DNA of 64,000 bases from an uncultured Burkholderiales bacterium (GTDB lineage: Bacteria; Pseudomonadota; Gammaproteobacteria; Burkholderiales; Burkholderiaceae_C): NCBI GenBank assembly GCA_945952065.1, contig CAMFGY010000002.1:186001-250000 (forward strand). The letters are read 5' to 3'. The notes under the pieces are model-generated. The model did no database searches and was not told where the DNA came from. It worked only from the letters and a program-made list of their open reading frames with translations. Shown here piece by piece: positions 26,866-37,300 of the stretch. The position numbers were made by a program, and so were the translations under genes. How positions within the stretch are numbered: position 1 is the stretch's first letter; each line of letters begins with the position of its first letter.

Positions 26866-29800
26866 ATGACCGCACGCCGTCACAAAAACGTCACGCCAAG
26901 CCAGCCGCTGGCAGCCTCCGCGCGCTTGAAGCGCCAAGCCGCCCAGACAGGCGCCCGCGCGTTGCGCCCGACCTGCTTGGCGGCAGCGAGCTTGCTGATG
27001 GCCATGAGCGCCAGCCATGCGAAGGTTTTCATCCTGCCCGCCGATGGCAGCAGCTTCATCACCCAGCCGGCCGGCATGGTCCCGGCCGATACCTTGCTGG
27101 TGCGCGGCACTGGCGCCTTGACGATTCTGGGCAACTTCACCCACACCGGCACCTTGTTCGTTGAAAACGGGCGGGTCAATGTCGGCGACGGCGGCACCGT
27201 GGGTTCCATCAGCAACAGCACGGTGGAACTCAACAGCGTCAGTTCGATCTTGGCCTTCAATCGTTCCGACAATCTGAGCTTCGCCGGCACGATCCAGGGG
27301 GATGGTCGGCTGCTCAAGTACGGTAGCGGTGAACTCACCCTGACCGGCTTCAATGGGCAGCTGCGGGGCGGCGCACTGCTGGGCGGCGGCACCCTGGTGC
27401 TGGGCTCGGGCTCGGCTCTGGGCAGCGGCAGCATCCGCTTCGAAGGTGGCGCCCTTCGTTACACCGCAGTCAGCGCTTCCGGTCTGGCGCGCGACTATTC
27501 CTTCCAATTTGACCGCGGCGATGACCAGCGCTATGCGGTGGACACAGGCGGCCAGCGAGTCAGCTGGGGCGGCGATCTGAGCAGCCTGGGCGGCGAATTG
27601 GGCAAGTTCGGCGCGGGCACCTTGGTGCTCAGCGGCGCCAACAACTACACCGGCAACACCTCGGTCACGGCCGGCAATCTGCTTTTTGCCAAGCGGCAAT
27701 CGCTGTACAACGGTGACACCAGCCAGTGGCGTGCCGACAAGCTGAGCGTGAGCGCCGGGGCGGTCGCCGCCTTCGCCGTGGGTGGCAACGGCGAATTCAC
27801 GGCCGCTGACATCGACCAGCTCAAGCTGCTCAGCACACCGGGGATCTCCGACACCCGGGGCTTTCAAAGTGGCGCCTTCCTGGGCCTGGACACCAGCAAT
27901 GCCAGCGGCGGCCGCTTCGTCTATGCCAGCAATATTGCCGACAACGCCGGCAAGCGCTTGGGCCTGGCCAAACTGGGCGCCGGCACCCTGGTGCTGAGCG
28001 GCGCCAACAGTTTCTCGGGCGGGGTCCAATTGCAAGAGGGCGTGCTCGCCCTGGGCTCCGCCCAGGCGCTGGGCACACAAGGCAGCATCAGCTTCTTGGG
28101 CGGCGCCTTGCAATACTCCAGCGTCAACGCGCTGGACTATTCGGAACGCTTCAGTCGTGCGGACAAGCAGCAGTTCAAGGTGGACACCAATGGGCGCGAT
28201 GTGCGCTGGGCCACCGGCTTGGTGAGCGCCGGCGGCTCGCTGGAAAAGCTGGGCAACGGCAGCTTGACCCTTTTGGAGCCGACCGTGTTGAGCGGCGGTA
28301 CCAAGATCCAAGCCGGCTCCCTGATCTTTGCGCACAGCGGCTTTGCTGAGCTGGGCGGCTCGCTCGAAGGCAGCGGCACCCTGCAAGTCAGTGGCAGCGG
28401 CCAACTCACCCTGAGCGGCGCCAGCTTGCTGAGTGGCAACACTGCCCTCAACAGCGGCACCCTGCTCTACACCAATCGCACCGCTTTCTACGACGATGAC
28501 CCCACGCAATGGGGCAAGCTGTCGGTGGCGCCTGGCGCCACCTTGGGTCTGCGCGTGGGCAGCGGCGGGCTGGACTTCAGCGCCGCCCACATCGATCAGG
28601 TGCGCAGCCGGGTCAATGCCGGCGCCGGCTTGCCCAATGGCGCCCTCTTGGGCCTGGACCTGGCATCGGGCAGCTACACCTATGCCAGCAATCTGAGCGG
28701 CAGCAATGGCAAGGCCTTGGGCTTGGCCAAATTGGGTGGCGGCACCTTGGTGCTCAGCGGCAGCAACAGCTTCGCTGCGGGCACCGAGCTGCGGGCCGGT
28801 GGCCTGGAATTGGGCAGCGCCCAAGCGCTGGGCAGCCAAGGCAGCATCAGCTTCAGCGGCGGCATGCTGCGCTACACAGGCAGCAATAGCCAAGACTATT
28901 CAAGCCGCTTCAGCACGGCCGCCAACCAGGTCATCAAAGTCGACACCAACGGCCAAAACGTCAGCTGGGCCAGCGGCCTGGTCAGCGAAGGCGGCAGCCT
29001 GACCAAGGCGGGCAATGGGACGCTGACGCTGAGCGGCGTCAACCGTTATACCGGCTTCACCGACATCCAAAATGGCAGCCTGGTCATTGCCAGCAACGAT
29101 GCACAAACCCTGACCGGCGCCGTGGTCGGCCGCGGCAACTTCACCAAATCGGGCTGGGGCAATCTCGTGCTGGCCGGCGACAACGGCGGTTTCTCGGGCG
29201 ACCTGTACCTGGATAACGGCAGCTTGGAGCTGGGCTCGGCCAAGGCCTTGGGGAATAGCGCGATCTACTTCCGTGGCGGCACGCTCAAGTACAGCAGCGC
29301 CTTCACCCAAGACAACTCGCAGAACTTCTCCAGCACCTATGGCGGCGACCAAGGCTTTACCGTCGATTACAAGGTCGACACCAATGGACAGCAAATCAGC
29401 TGGGCCCGCGACTTTTACGGAGTTGGCAACGCCAACCCGCTCTTGTCCAAGTTCGGCGCGGGCACCCTCACCCTGACAGGCATCGGCGCCTTCTCCAATG
29501 TCTACCTGAGCGAAGGCACGCTCAATCTGGGGTCGGGTGCCGCGGTGAGCCTGGGCTCGCAATGGATTTTTGCCGGCGGTACCCTGCAATACAGCGACAA
29601 AAACACCCAGGACTACTCTTCCCGCCTGAACAGCCGCCCCGGACAAAACCAACAGCTTCGGGTGGACACCAATGGGCAGAACGTGACTTGGGCCAACGGC
29701 TTGGCCAATCAAGACAGGTACACCACCTCGGTGACCAAGCTCGGCCCGGGTACCTGGACGCTACGCGGCGCCAACACCTACACCGGCACGACCGAGGTGC

Positions 29801-32800
29801 TCGGCGGGCGCCTGCTGTTCGCCAAGCGCCAAGCGCTTTACAACGGTGACACCAGCCGCTGGACCGCAGGCAATGTTCGCGTGGCCAATGGCGCCACCGC
29901 GGTCTTCCCGGTCGGCGGCAATGATGAGTTCAACGCCAGCGACCTTGACCGCATCAAGTCACTGGGCTTCGTCACTGGCTCCCTGCTGGCCTTGGACACC
30001 AGCAATGCCAGCGGCGGCCGCTTCAGCTATAGCGGCGCCATCGCCGATCTCGGCGGCAACAAACTGGCCCTGGTCAAAGAAGGCACAGGGGTGCTGGAGC
30101 TCAGCGGCAACAACAGCTTCTCGGGCGGCATCACGCTGCAAAACGGCGTCCTGGCCCTGGGCTCGGCCCAGGCTTTGGGCACACAGGGGCTGATCAGCTT
30201 CGAAGGCGGCGTGCTGCAGCATGGCAGCGCCAATGCGGTGGACTACTCCAGCCGTTTCAGCACGGCCTTTGGCCAGCAATTCAAGGTCGACACCGGCGGG
30301 CGCAACATCGTCTGGGCCGGCTCTTTGGCCGGCTCGGGGAACAGCCTGGTCAAACAGGGCATGGGGCAGCTGCAACTGCTGGCCCCCTACAACAATTTCA
30401 GCGCTGGCGTGCAGCTGCAAGCCGGCGTGCTGGCCCTGGCCGGCGATGGCGCACTGGGCTCGGAGGGCCGCATCAGCCTCGAGGGCGGCACCCTGCAATT
30501 CAGCGCTGCGAACACACGGGACTATTCCGCTCGCTTCGTCAACGCCGGCAATCAGCAATACAAGCTCGACACCAACAATCAGGTCCTGAACTGGGCCAAC
30601 CCGCTGCAGAACGCGAGCGGCAATCTCAGCAAGCTCGGCGCGGGCAAGCTGGTCTTGACCAATGATGTGAGCGTGGCCAGCAGCAGCATCGAAGCAGGCA
30701 CGCTGCAAATTGGCAATGGCGGTCGCAGTGGCCGGCTGAGCGGCGCCATCAACTTGAAGAGCGATCTGATCGTCAATCGCAGCGATGCGCTCAGCTTGAA
30801 TGATTCGATCTCCGGCAGCGGCCGCCTGCTGCAAATCGGCAATGGCAAGCTGAGCCTGAACAAGCTCGACGGGGCCTTCACGGGCCAGCTGGAAGTTCAG
30901 GGCGGCACGCTGGAGCTCAATGGCGCCAGCGCCGGTTCGGTCAATGCAAGCATCAACAATCAAAGCCAGTTGCTGCTCATCGGCACGCTGGCTTTGAATG
31001 GCAAACTCACCAGCGAGGGCAGCATCCAACTGGGCACCGGCAGCGCAGTGACCATCAACGGTTCCAACACCATCAACGGCCCGCTCGTTTTAGGGACTGG
31101 CGCGGCCATCACTTTGGGCAACGACCGGGCCTTGGGCAGTCAGTACGGCGGCAGCATCAGCTTCGAACAATCCAGCCAGCTCTTGCTGAGCAGCCGCGGC
31201 GGCTTTTACTACACCAGCGACCGCACCACCGATTACTCCTACCGTTTCAGCGATATCGCCAACCAGGTTTTTTCGGTTCACACCGGTGGCAACGACGTGC
31301 AATGGGGCGCCAATTTCAGTGGCGCCGTGGCGAATTGCGGCAGCAGCTGCGGCAACAAGGGGCAGCTCTTGCTCGCGGACGGCGGCAGCTTGACGCTGAG
31401 CGGCAAGAACGCCTTCAACCAAGTCAGCGTGAAGTCATCGACCCTGCGTATCGGCAATGGCAGCCGGGCGGAACTCACCGGCGGCAGCGTCAAACTCGAT
31501 GGCCGCAGCACCCTGGTCTTGGATCGCGTGGGCGACTTTGCCTATGTGCTGCCTGAAATCACCGTCATGTCGAGCAGCAGCAGCAGCAAGCTCAGCAAGC
31601 AAGGCAGCGGCCATGCGTCCGTCGCCGCCCTGCGGGGTACCGACAGCACGGTCTTGAATGTGCAATTGCTGGACGGCAGCTTGGGCGCCGGCACCCGCAG
31701 CAACCTCAGCCGTGTGAGCTTCAACTTCGCGGGAGGCGCCCTGTCCAACAAGGGCTTTGACAACAGCGGCACGCCGCGCACCATGGCGGACTTCGACCTC
31801 TCGGCCTACTTCAGCCAGAGCGCAGGCCAACGCTACCGCATGGACACGGCCGGCATTGACGTCAGCTGGGCCACCTCGCTGAACAGCGCGCAAGCTTCCT
31901 TGCAAAAGGAAGGCGCAGGCCTGCTGTCGCTGTTGCGCAGCAATAGCTTTGAAGGCGGTGTGCTGCTGCGCGGCGGCACCCTGGGTCTGGACGCGGCCAA
32001 TGCCATCGGCAGCCAGGGCGAAATCGACTTCCAAGGCGGCACGCTGCGCTACTCCGCCGCCTATCGCCAGGATGATTCGGCGCGCTTCTCCGCAGCCGAT
32101 CAGCAGCTCTACAACGTGGACACCAATGGCCAAGACATTGTGTGGCGCAGTGGCCTGAACAGCCTAGGCGGCAGTTTGCTCAAGCAAGGGGCGGGCAGCC
32201 TCACGCTGACGGGCAGCAACGGCTTCGACGGTGCCAGCAAGGTGGCAGCCGGCACCCTGCAAATCGGCGATGGCGGCAGCAGCGGCAGCCTCGTCGGCGA
32301 TGTGATCTTGGCCGCTGGCAGCCGCTTGGGCTTCAATCGGGCCGACGCCCTGAGCTTCGCCGGTGCCATCCAAGGCGAAGGCCAGCTGTTCAAAAATGGC
32401 GCGGGCACTTTGACCCTGACCGGGCTCAGCGACCACATCGGCGGCACCCAGATCAACGCCGGCACATTGCAGATCGGCGGCACCGGCACCGAGCTGCGAG
32501 TGCTGCAAGGCGCCATCGTCAACCAGGGCCAGCTCAGCATCAATCGCAGCGGGCGTGTGGACATTGCCGGCGACCTCAGCGGCAGCGGCGCGCTCAATTT
32601 GCTCGGCAGCGGCACGGTGGCGCTGCAAGGCAATAACAGCTTCTCCGGCATGGTCAATCTCAATAACGGCGTCTTGGAGTTGGCCTCGGCCACCGCCCTG
32701 GGCAGCAACACCGCCAGCCTGATCAATTTCAATGGCGGCGTTTTGAGCTACAGCGCCGCCAACGCGCTGGACTACTCCGACCGATTCAGCAAGACAGGCA

Positions 32801-34089
32801 AGCAGCAATTCAAGGTTGACACAGCCCAGCAAAACGTTCGCTGGGCGGCCAATCTGAGCAGCAGCAGCGGCGCTTCGCTGACCAAGATGGGCGAAGGCGT
32901 GCTGAGCCTGAGCGGCAACAATAACTTCGCCAATGATGTGACGCTGCAGGGCGGCGTGCTGGCCTTGGACTCGGCCAACGCCCTGGGCGGCCTCGGTGCG
33001 ATTCGCTTCGTCGGTGGCAGCGTGCGCTACAGCAGCGCCAACGCGCAAGACCTCTCGGGCCGCATCGCGCCGGTCAACAACCAGCAGATCAAGGTGGACA
33101 CCAATGGCCAGACGGTCAGCTGGAAGACCGCCATCACCGCGGCGGGCAACTCTGTGCAGAAGAGCGGCTTGGGCCGACTCAGCCTGGAAGGTTCGCTGAG
33201 CAGTCTGGGCGCAGTCAACATCGCAACCGGCGAACTGGCGCTGAGCGCTCAAGCAGGCCGGGTGGAGACTTACAGCGGCGCCACCAGTGGCAGCGGCACC
33301 CTGGTCAAAACCGGTCAGGGTCAGCTGAATCTGCGCGGCACGCTGGGCCACACCGGCAAGACCCAGATCGAGGCCGGCATTCTGGACCTCAGCAGCAACC
33401 AGGCCCTGAGCTTCGCAGGCGACATCGTCGGCGCCGGTCAATTGCAAAAGTCCGGCACGGGCACGCTCAGCCTGCAAGGCCTGGTGCAGCACACCGGCAG
33501 AACCAACATCAAGCAAGGCGCGCTCGAAGTGGGCCAAACGCTGGCCGGCAGCTCGCTGCTGACCATCGACCGCGGCGCAAGCCTGATCAGCAGCAGCTCG
33601 CGGGCCGTGACGATTGCAGCTGCCGACGTGGCCATGAACGGCATCTTGGCGCCGGGCGGCACTGGTTTGGGTGAGATGGACTTCGCGCTCAGCGCCAACG
33701 GCAAGCTGCGCTTGGACACCAGCAGCGAATTGCGCTTCGATCTTGGGGCCCAACAAGACCTGATCAGCTTTGACCGCGTGGGCGATTGGCTCAGCGGCAG
33801 CGGCAAAGCCAAGCTGGTGCTGAACCTGGGCGGCGCGGACTTTGACTATGGCAAGACCTACACGCTCTTCCACAACGTCAGCGCCGCCGACTTCAGCTTC
33901 AACAGCATCAGCGGCTTTGACAGCCAGCTCTACAGCGTCAAGCTGCTGCACAACGGCACGGACTACAGCTTGCAGTTCAGCGCAGCCGCCGTGCCTGAGC
34001 CGCAGACCTACGCCATGCTCTTGGCCGGCCTGGCTTTGCTGGGCGCCTATGGCCGGCGCCGCCTTGCGCCTCGGGCTTTGACCCATTGA
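26866..34089 (+). CDS. Giant autotransporter-type beta-strand-repeat protein with PEP-CTERM sorting signal
   Basis: 2407 residues. A long signal region (residues 1-52, hydrophobic core LRPTCLAAASLLMAMSASHA) precedes Gly/Ser/Asn/Leu-rich repeats such as LxKxGxGTLxLSGxNxFSGG followed by LxxGxLALGSAQALG, the autotransporter-associated beta-strand repeat. A motif of the form DYSxRFS...Q.KVDTNGQ.V.W recurs 12 times, about every 100-200 residues. A longer module (LLFAKRQxLYNGDTSxW) recurs three times. There is no autotransporter barrel. Instead the C-terminus has VPEP at 2376-2379, a hydrophobic segment and GRRR, the PEP-CTERM signal cut by exosortase, so it is sorted to the surface or exopolysaccharide. 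A GGGAAG site precedes the ATG. No exosortase gene is in the window. Confidence 0.93.
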   Translation: MTARRHKNVTPSQPLAASARLKRQAAQTGARALRPTCLAAASLLMAMSASHAKVFILPADGSSFITQPAGMVPADTLLVRGTGALTILGNFTHTGTLFVENGRVNVGDGGTVGSISNSTVELNSVSSILAFNRSDNLSFAGTIQGDGRLLKYGSGELTLTGFNGQLRGGALLGGGTLVLGSGSALGSGSIRFEGGALRYTAVSASGLARDYSFQFDRGDDQRYAVDTGGQRVSWGGDLSSLGGELGKFGAGTLVLSGANNYTGNTSVTAGNLLFAKRQSLYNGDTSQWRADKLSVSAGAVAAFAVGGNGEFTAADIDQLKLLSTPGISDTRGFQSGAFLGLDTSNASGGRFVYASNIADNAGKRLGLAKLGAGTLVLSGANSFSGGVQLQEGVLALGSAQALGTQGSISFLGGALQYSSVNALDYSERFSRADKQQFKVDTNGRDVRWATGLVSAGGSLEKLGNGSLTLLEPTVLSGGTKIQAGSLIFAHSGFAELGGSLEGSGTLQVSGSGQLTLSGASLLSGNTALNSGTLLYTNRTAFYDDDPTQWGKLSVAPGATLGLRVGSGGLDFSAAHIDQVRSRVNAGAGLPNGALLGLDLASGSYTYASNLSGSNGKALGLAKLGGGTLVLSGSNSFAAGTELRAGGLELGSAQALGSQGSISFSGGMLRYTGSNSQDYSSRFSTAANQVIKVDTNGQNVSWASGLVSEGGSLTKAGNGTLTLSGVNRYTGFTDIQNGSLVIASNDAQTLTGAVVGRGNFTKSGWGNLVLAGDNGGFSGDLYLDNGSLELGSAKALGNSAIYFRGGTLKYSSAFTQDNSQNFSSTYGGDQGFTVDYKVDTNGQQISWARDFYGVGNANPLLSKFGAGTLTLTGIGAFSNVYLSEGTLNLGSGAAVSLGSQWIFAGGTLQYSDKNTQDYSSRLNSRPGQNQQLRVDTNGQNVTWANGLANQDRYTTSVTKLGPGTWTLRGANTYTGTTEVLGGRLLFAKRQALYNGDTSRWTAGNVRVANGATAVFPVGGNDEFNASDLDRIKSLGFVTGSLLALDTSNASGGRFSYSGAIADLGGNKLALVKEGTGVLELSGNNSFSGGITLQNGVLALGSAQALGTQGLISFEGGVLQHGSANAVDYSSRFSTAFGQQFKVDTGGRNIVWAGSLAGSGNSLVKQGMGQLQLLAPYNNFSAGVQLQAGVLALAGDGALGSEGRISLEGGTLQFSAANTRDYSARFVNAGNQQYKLDTNNQVLNWANPLQNASGNLSKLGAGKLVLTNDVSVASSSIEAGTLQIGNGGRSGRLSGAINLKSDLIVNRSDALSLNDSISGSGRLLQIGNGKLSLNKLDGAFTGQLEVQGGTLELNGASAGSVNASINNQSQLLLIGTLALNGKLTSEGSIQLGTGSAVTINGSNTINGPLVLGTGAAITLGNDRALGSQYGGSISFEQSSQLLLSSRGGFYYTSDRTTDYSYRFSDIANQVFSVHTGGNDVQWGANFSGAVANCGSSCGNKGQLLLADGGSLTLSGKNAFNQVSVKSSTLRIGNGSRAELTGGSVKLDGRSTLVLDRVGDFAYVLPEITVMSSSSSSKLSKQGSGHASVAALRGTDSTVLNVQLLDGSLGAGTRSNLSRVSFNFAGGALSNKGFDNSGTPRTMADFDLSAYFSQSAGQRYRMDTAGIDVSWATSLNSAQASLQKEGAGLLSLLRSNSFEGGVLLRGGTLGLDAANAIGSQGEIDFQGGTLRYSAAYRQDDSARFSAADQQLYNVDTNGQDIVWRSGLNSLGGSLLKQGAGSLTLTGSNGFDGASKVAAGTLQIGDGGSSGSLVGDVILAAGSRLGFNRADALSFAGAIQGEGQLFKNGAGTLTLTGLSDHIGGTQINAGTLQIGGTGTELRVLQGAIVNQGQLSINRSGRVDIAGDLSGSGALNLLGSGTVALQGNNSFSGMVNLNNGVLELASATALGSNTASLINFNGGVLSYSAANALDYSDRFSKTGKQQFKVDTAQQNVRWAANLSSSSGASLTKMGEGVLSLSGNNNFANDVTLQGGVLALDSANALGGLGAIRFVGGSVRYSSANAQDLSGRIAPVNNQQIKVDTNGQTVSWKTAITAAGNSVQKSGLGRLSLEGSLSSLGAVNIATGELALSAQAGRVETYSGATSGSGTLVKTGQGQLNLRGTLGHTGKTQIEAGILDLSSNQALSFAGDIVGAGQLQKSGTGTLSLQGLVQHTGRTNIKQGALEVGQTLAGSSLLTIDRGASLISSSSRAVTIAAADVAMNGILAPGGTGLGEMDFALSANGKLRLDTSSELRFDLGAQQDLISFDRVGDWLSGSGKAKLVLNLGGADFDYGKTYTLFHNVSAADFSFNSISGFDSQLYSVKLLHNGTDYSLQFSAAAVPEPQTYAMLLAGLALLGAYGRRRLAPRALTH

Positions 34090-34095
34090 ACTGAC

Positions 34096-34127
34096 GCGGC
34101 ACGGGCGATCCACACCGCCTGTGCCGC
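34096..34127 (+). terminator. Strong hairpin after the PEP-CTERM gene
   Basis: A 12-bp stem (GCGGCACGGGCG with CGCCTGTGCCGC, one G-U pair) and an 8-nt loop start 7 nt after the stop codon. No U tract follows, so it may block exonucleases or work with Rho. Confidence 0.55.
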
Positions 34128-34327
34128 GCCTAACCAGGCACAAACTCACGCGCCTCGATCACGCCAAAAGAGCGGACAAGACCGCCCAGTTTGGGCTTTA
34201 GCGCTTTTGCGGGCCAAAGCGACAAGAAAGCACGGCCCTATTCCAAAGACCAAGACAGGCAGCGGCTGCGTACATTCTTCGGACGAGAAACCCAGAACTT
34301 GAGAGGTTTTTCGAATCGGAGTTTCAG

Positions 34328-37300
34328 ATGTCGTCCATCTCGTCTTTGTCGCCCAGTCAAATCGCCGCACTCAGCACGGCCACCATTGCCGCCCTGGGCA
34401 GTGCCGACTGGCTGGCCTTCAGTGGCGAGCAAATGGGGGCCCTGACGGCGGCCCAGCTCAGCGCCATGTCGAGCGGCGCCTGGAACACCATCAGCACCAG
34501 TCAACTCGGCAGCCTGAGCGAAGACGCGCTGCACGGCATGAATGCCCGCGCCATCAGCCTGTGGCCCACCCGGCTGCTGAGTGCCTTGCAAGACGAGCAA
34601 CTGGCCGCTCTCGACACTTCGGCCTTCCGCGCCCTGACCGCCAGCCAGGCGCCGGCCCTGCAGCCCAGCTGGTTGCAACACCTCAGCAGCCCGCAGCTGC
34701 AAGCGATCAGCAGCCAGGCTTTGACGGCCCTGGACAGCAGCCAGATCAAGCAGCTGGCCCTGGATACGGTGCAGAACCTGGCCAGCGCGCAGATTCAGGT
34801 CTTGCGCACCCAGCAGGTGGCAGCCTTCAGCACCGAGCAAGTGGCCGCGCTGAGCGTGGCCCAGTTGCAAGCGGTGAACACCGCGCAGATCGTGGCCATG
34901 AGCAGCAGCCAGATCCAAAGCCTGGGGCTGGAACAGGTGCAAGGCTTGGCCAGCCAGCAAGTGGCGGCCCTCAGCAGCACACAGCTCAACACCTTTTCAG
35001 ACCAGGAGTTGCAAGGCCTGGGCAGCGCCCAGCTGCGCGGCCTGAGCGCGCAACAACTGAATGCCCTGGGCTCCAGCCGCCTGGGCAATTTCGACGAATC
35101 CCAGATCTCGCTCCTGGGTTCGCGCCAACTCAGCGGCCTGGCCTCCGAGACCTTGTCGGCCTTCAACACCGCCCAGATCCAAGCCTTGAGCACCGCCGCC
35201 TTGCGCGCCTTGGGCAGCAGCCAGTTGCAAGGGCTGGACGGCGACCAGGCCGCCGCCCTCACCCCCGCGCAGCTGGGCGCACTCAGCAGCCAAGCCATAC
35301 GCGGGCTCAGTGACCGCGCGTTGGGCGGCTTGGAAGTGAGCGATCTGGGGTCGCTGACCTCCAGCCAGCTCAATGCCATGAGCACCCATCAGCTGCAGCA
35401 GCTGAGCCCGGACCAGATCGCCGCGCTCAGCACCAATGCGCTGCGCGGCTTGGCTACACTGGGCGCCGCCGCCCTGACGCCTTTGCAGCTGGGCGCCCTC
35501 AGCTCCGACCAGCTCGGCGCCTTCAGCACCCAAGCGGTGCGCGCCTTCCAGCTGAGCCAGCTCAACGCGCTCTCGGTGGACCAGTTGGACGGTTTGAGCG
35601 CCGCCCAAGTCAGCGCGCTCAGCACTGCGCAGCTGCAAGGCATGAGCGCCGCCTCGATTGACAGCTTCTCGGTCAAGCAGCTGCAGGCCCTGAGCTCCGC
35701 TCAATTTGCACGTTTGAACACCGCAGCCCTGGAAGGCTTGACGGCCGAGCAGTTCGCAGGCCTGAGCAGCAAGCAGTTGCTGGGCTTGAGCAGCGCGCAG
35801 TTCAGCCTCTTGAGCGCCGACGAGGTGGCCGCGCTCAGCATCAGCGCCTTGCGCGGCCTGAGCAGCACCCAGGTGGCCGGCTTTAGCGCCGAAGATTTTG
35901 TGGCCCTGAGCAGCAGCCAGATGCAGGCCTTGAATGCCAACAGCCTGCGCGCCCTGGGCGACGGCCTGATCGACAAGCTGGGCCTGGACCAATTGGGCGA
36001 GCTGAGCTCCAGCCAGCTGGCGGGCTTCACGCTCAGCCAAATCCGCCACCTGAGCCCGGAGCAAATCGCGGCCTTGAGCACCTCGGCCCTGGCCGGCTTG
36101 GGGGCCACCACTGCCGCCGCGCTGACCACCGCCCAGATCGCCGCCTTGGACAACGAGCATCTGCGCGCCCTCTCGCCCGCGGCCCTGAATGCCTTGAGCA
36201 GCGCCGCTGTGGGCGGGCTCAGCCCGGCCCAGCTGGCCGGCCTCAGCACCAGCCAGATCGCCGCCCTGGGCAGCGCCCAAATCGCGGCCCTGGACGCCCA
36301 CCAAATCGACGCCCTCAGCGCCGCCCAAATCGCGGCCTTGAGCAGCCAGCAAATCAGCCGCCTGAACGAGCAGGCCTTGGCGGCGTTGAATGCCGATCAA
36401 CTGGGCGCACTGAGCGCCCGCCAACTGGCAGGCCTGACAACGCAGCAAATCGGCACGCTCACGCCGGACCAGTTCCGCTTCATCGCGCCGCAAGCCTTCT
36501 CGGCACTGAACAATGCGCAGCTCGGGGCCCTGAGTGCTGCCGACATGGCCGCCCTCAGCGGCGCACAAATTGGCGCCCTGGGGGCCGGCCAGTTGCGCGC
36601 CCTGCCCGATGCCACCTGGGCCGCCCTCAGCATTGACCAGTTGGCCGGCATCAGCGCCAGCCAAGCAGCCGGCCTGGGCGCCAAGCAAATCCAAGCCCTC
36701 AGCCCCGGCCAGTTGGCGGCACTTTCGCCCGCCGCCTTGCATGTGCTGAGCGCCGTGGCCGGTGGCGCGATGAGCGTGCCGCAGATTCAAGCGCTGAGCC
36801 CCGAGCAGCTGGCCAATCTGCCCACCCAGGCCATGAGCAGCTGGAGCAGCAGCCAGCTGCAAGCGCTGAGTGCCGATCAATGGCTGGGCCTGGGCAGCGC
36901 TCACATCAGCGCGCTCAGCCTGGCCCAGGTCGCCACGCTGACGGGCAGCCAGTTGCAGCACTTCAGCACGGCCGAGCTGGCCGCGCTGAGCGCCAGCCAA
37001 ATGAGCAAGCTCAGCAGCCAAGCGCTGCAAGGCCTGGAGAATGAACAACTGGCCGCGCTGAGCGCCAAGCAGCTGCAAGCCTTCAGCAGCGCCCAGCTGC
37101 GCGCCCTCAGCAATGAACAGTTGGCAGCCCTGAGCCCGGCGGCTTTGGCCGGCCTGTCGGTGGCCACGGTGGCGGGGATGAGCAGCAGCCAGCTGTCGGC
37201 CCTCAGCGCCAGCCAGTTGGCGGGGCTGAGCGCCGCCCAGCTGCATGCCTTCAGCGACAGCCAGCTGGCCGGGCTGAGCACACAGCAAATGAGCGGATTG

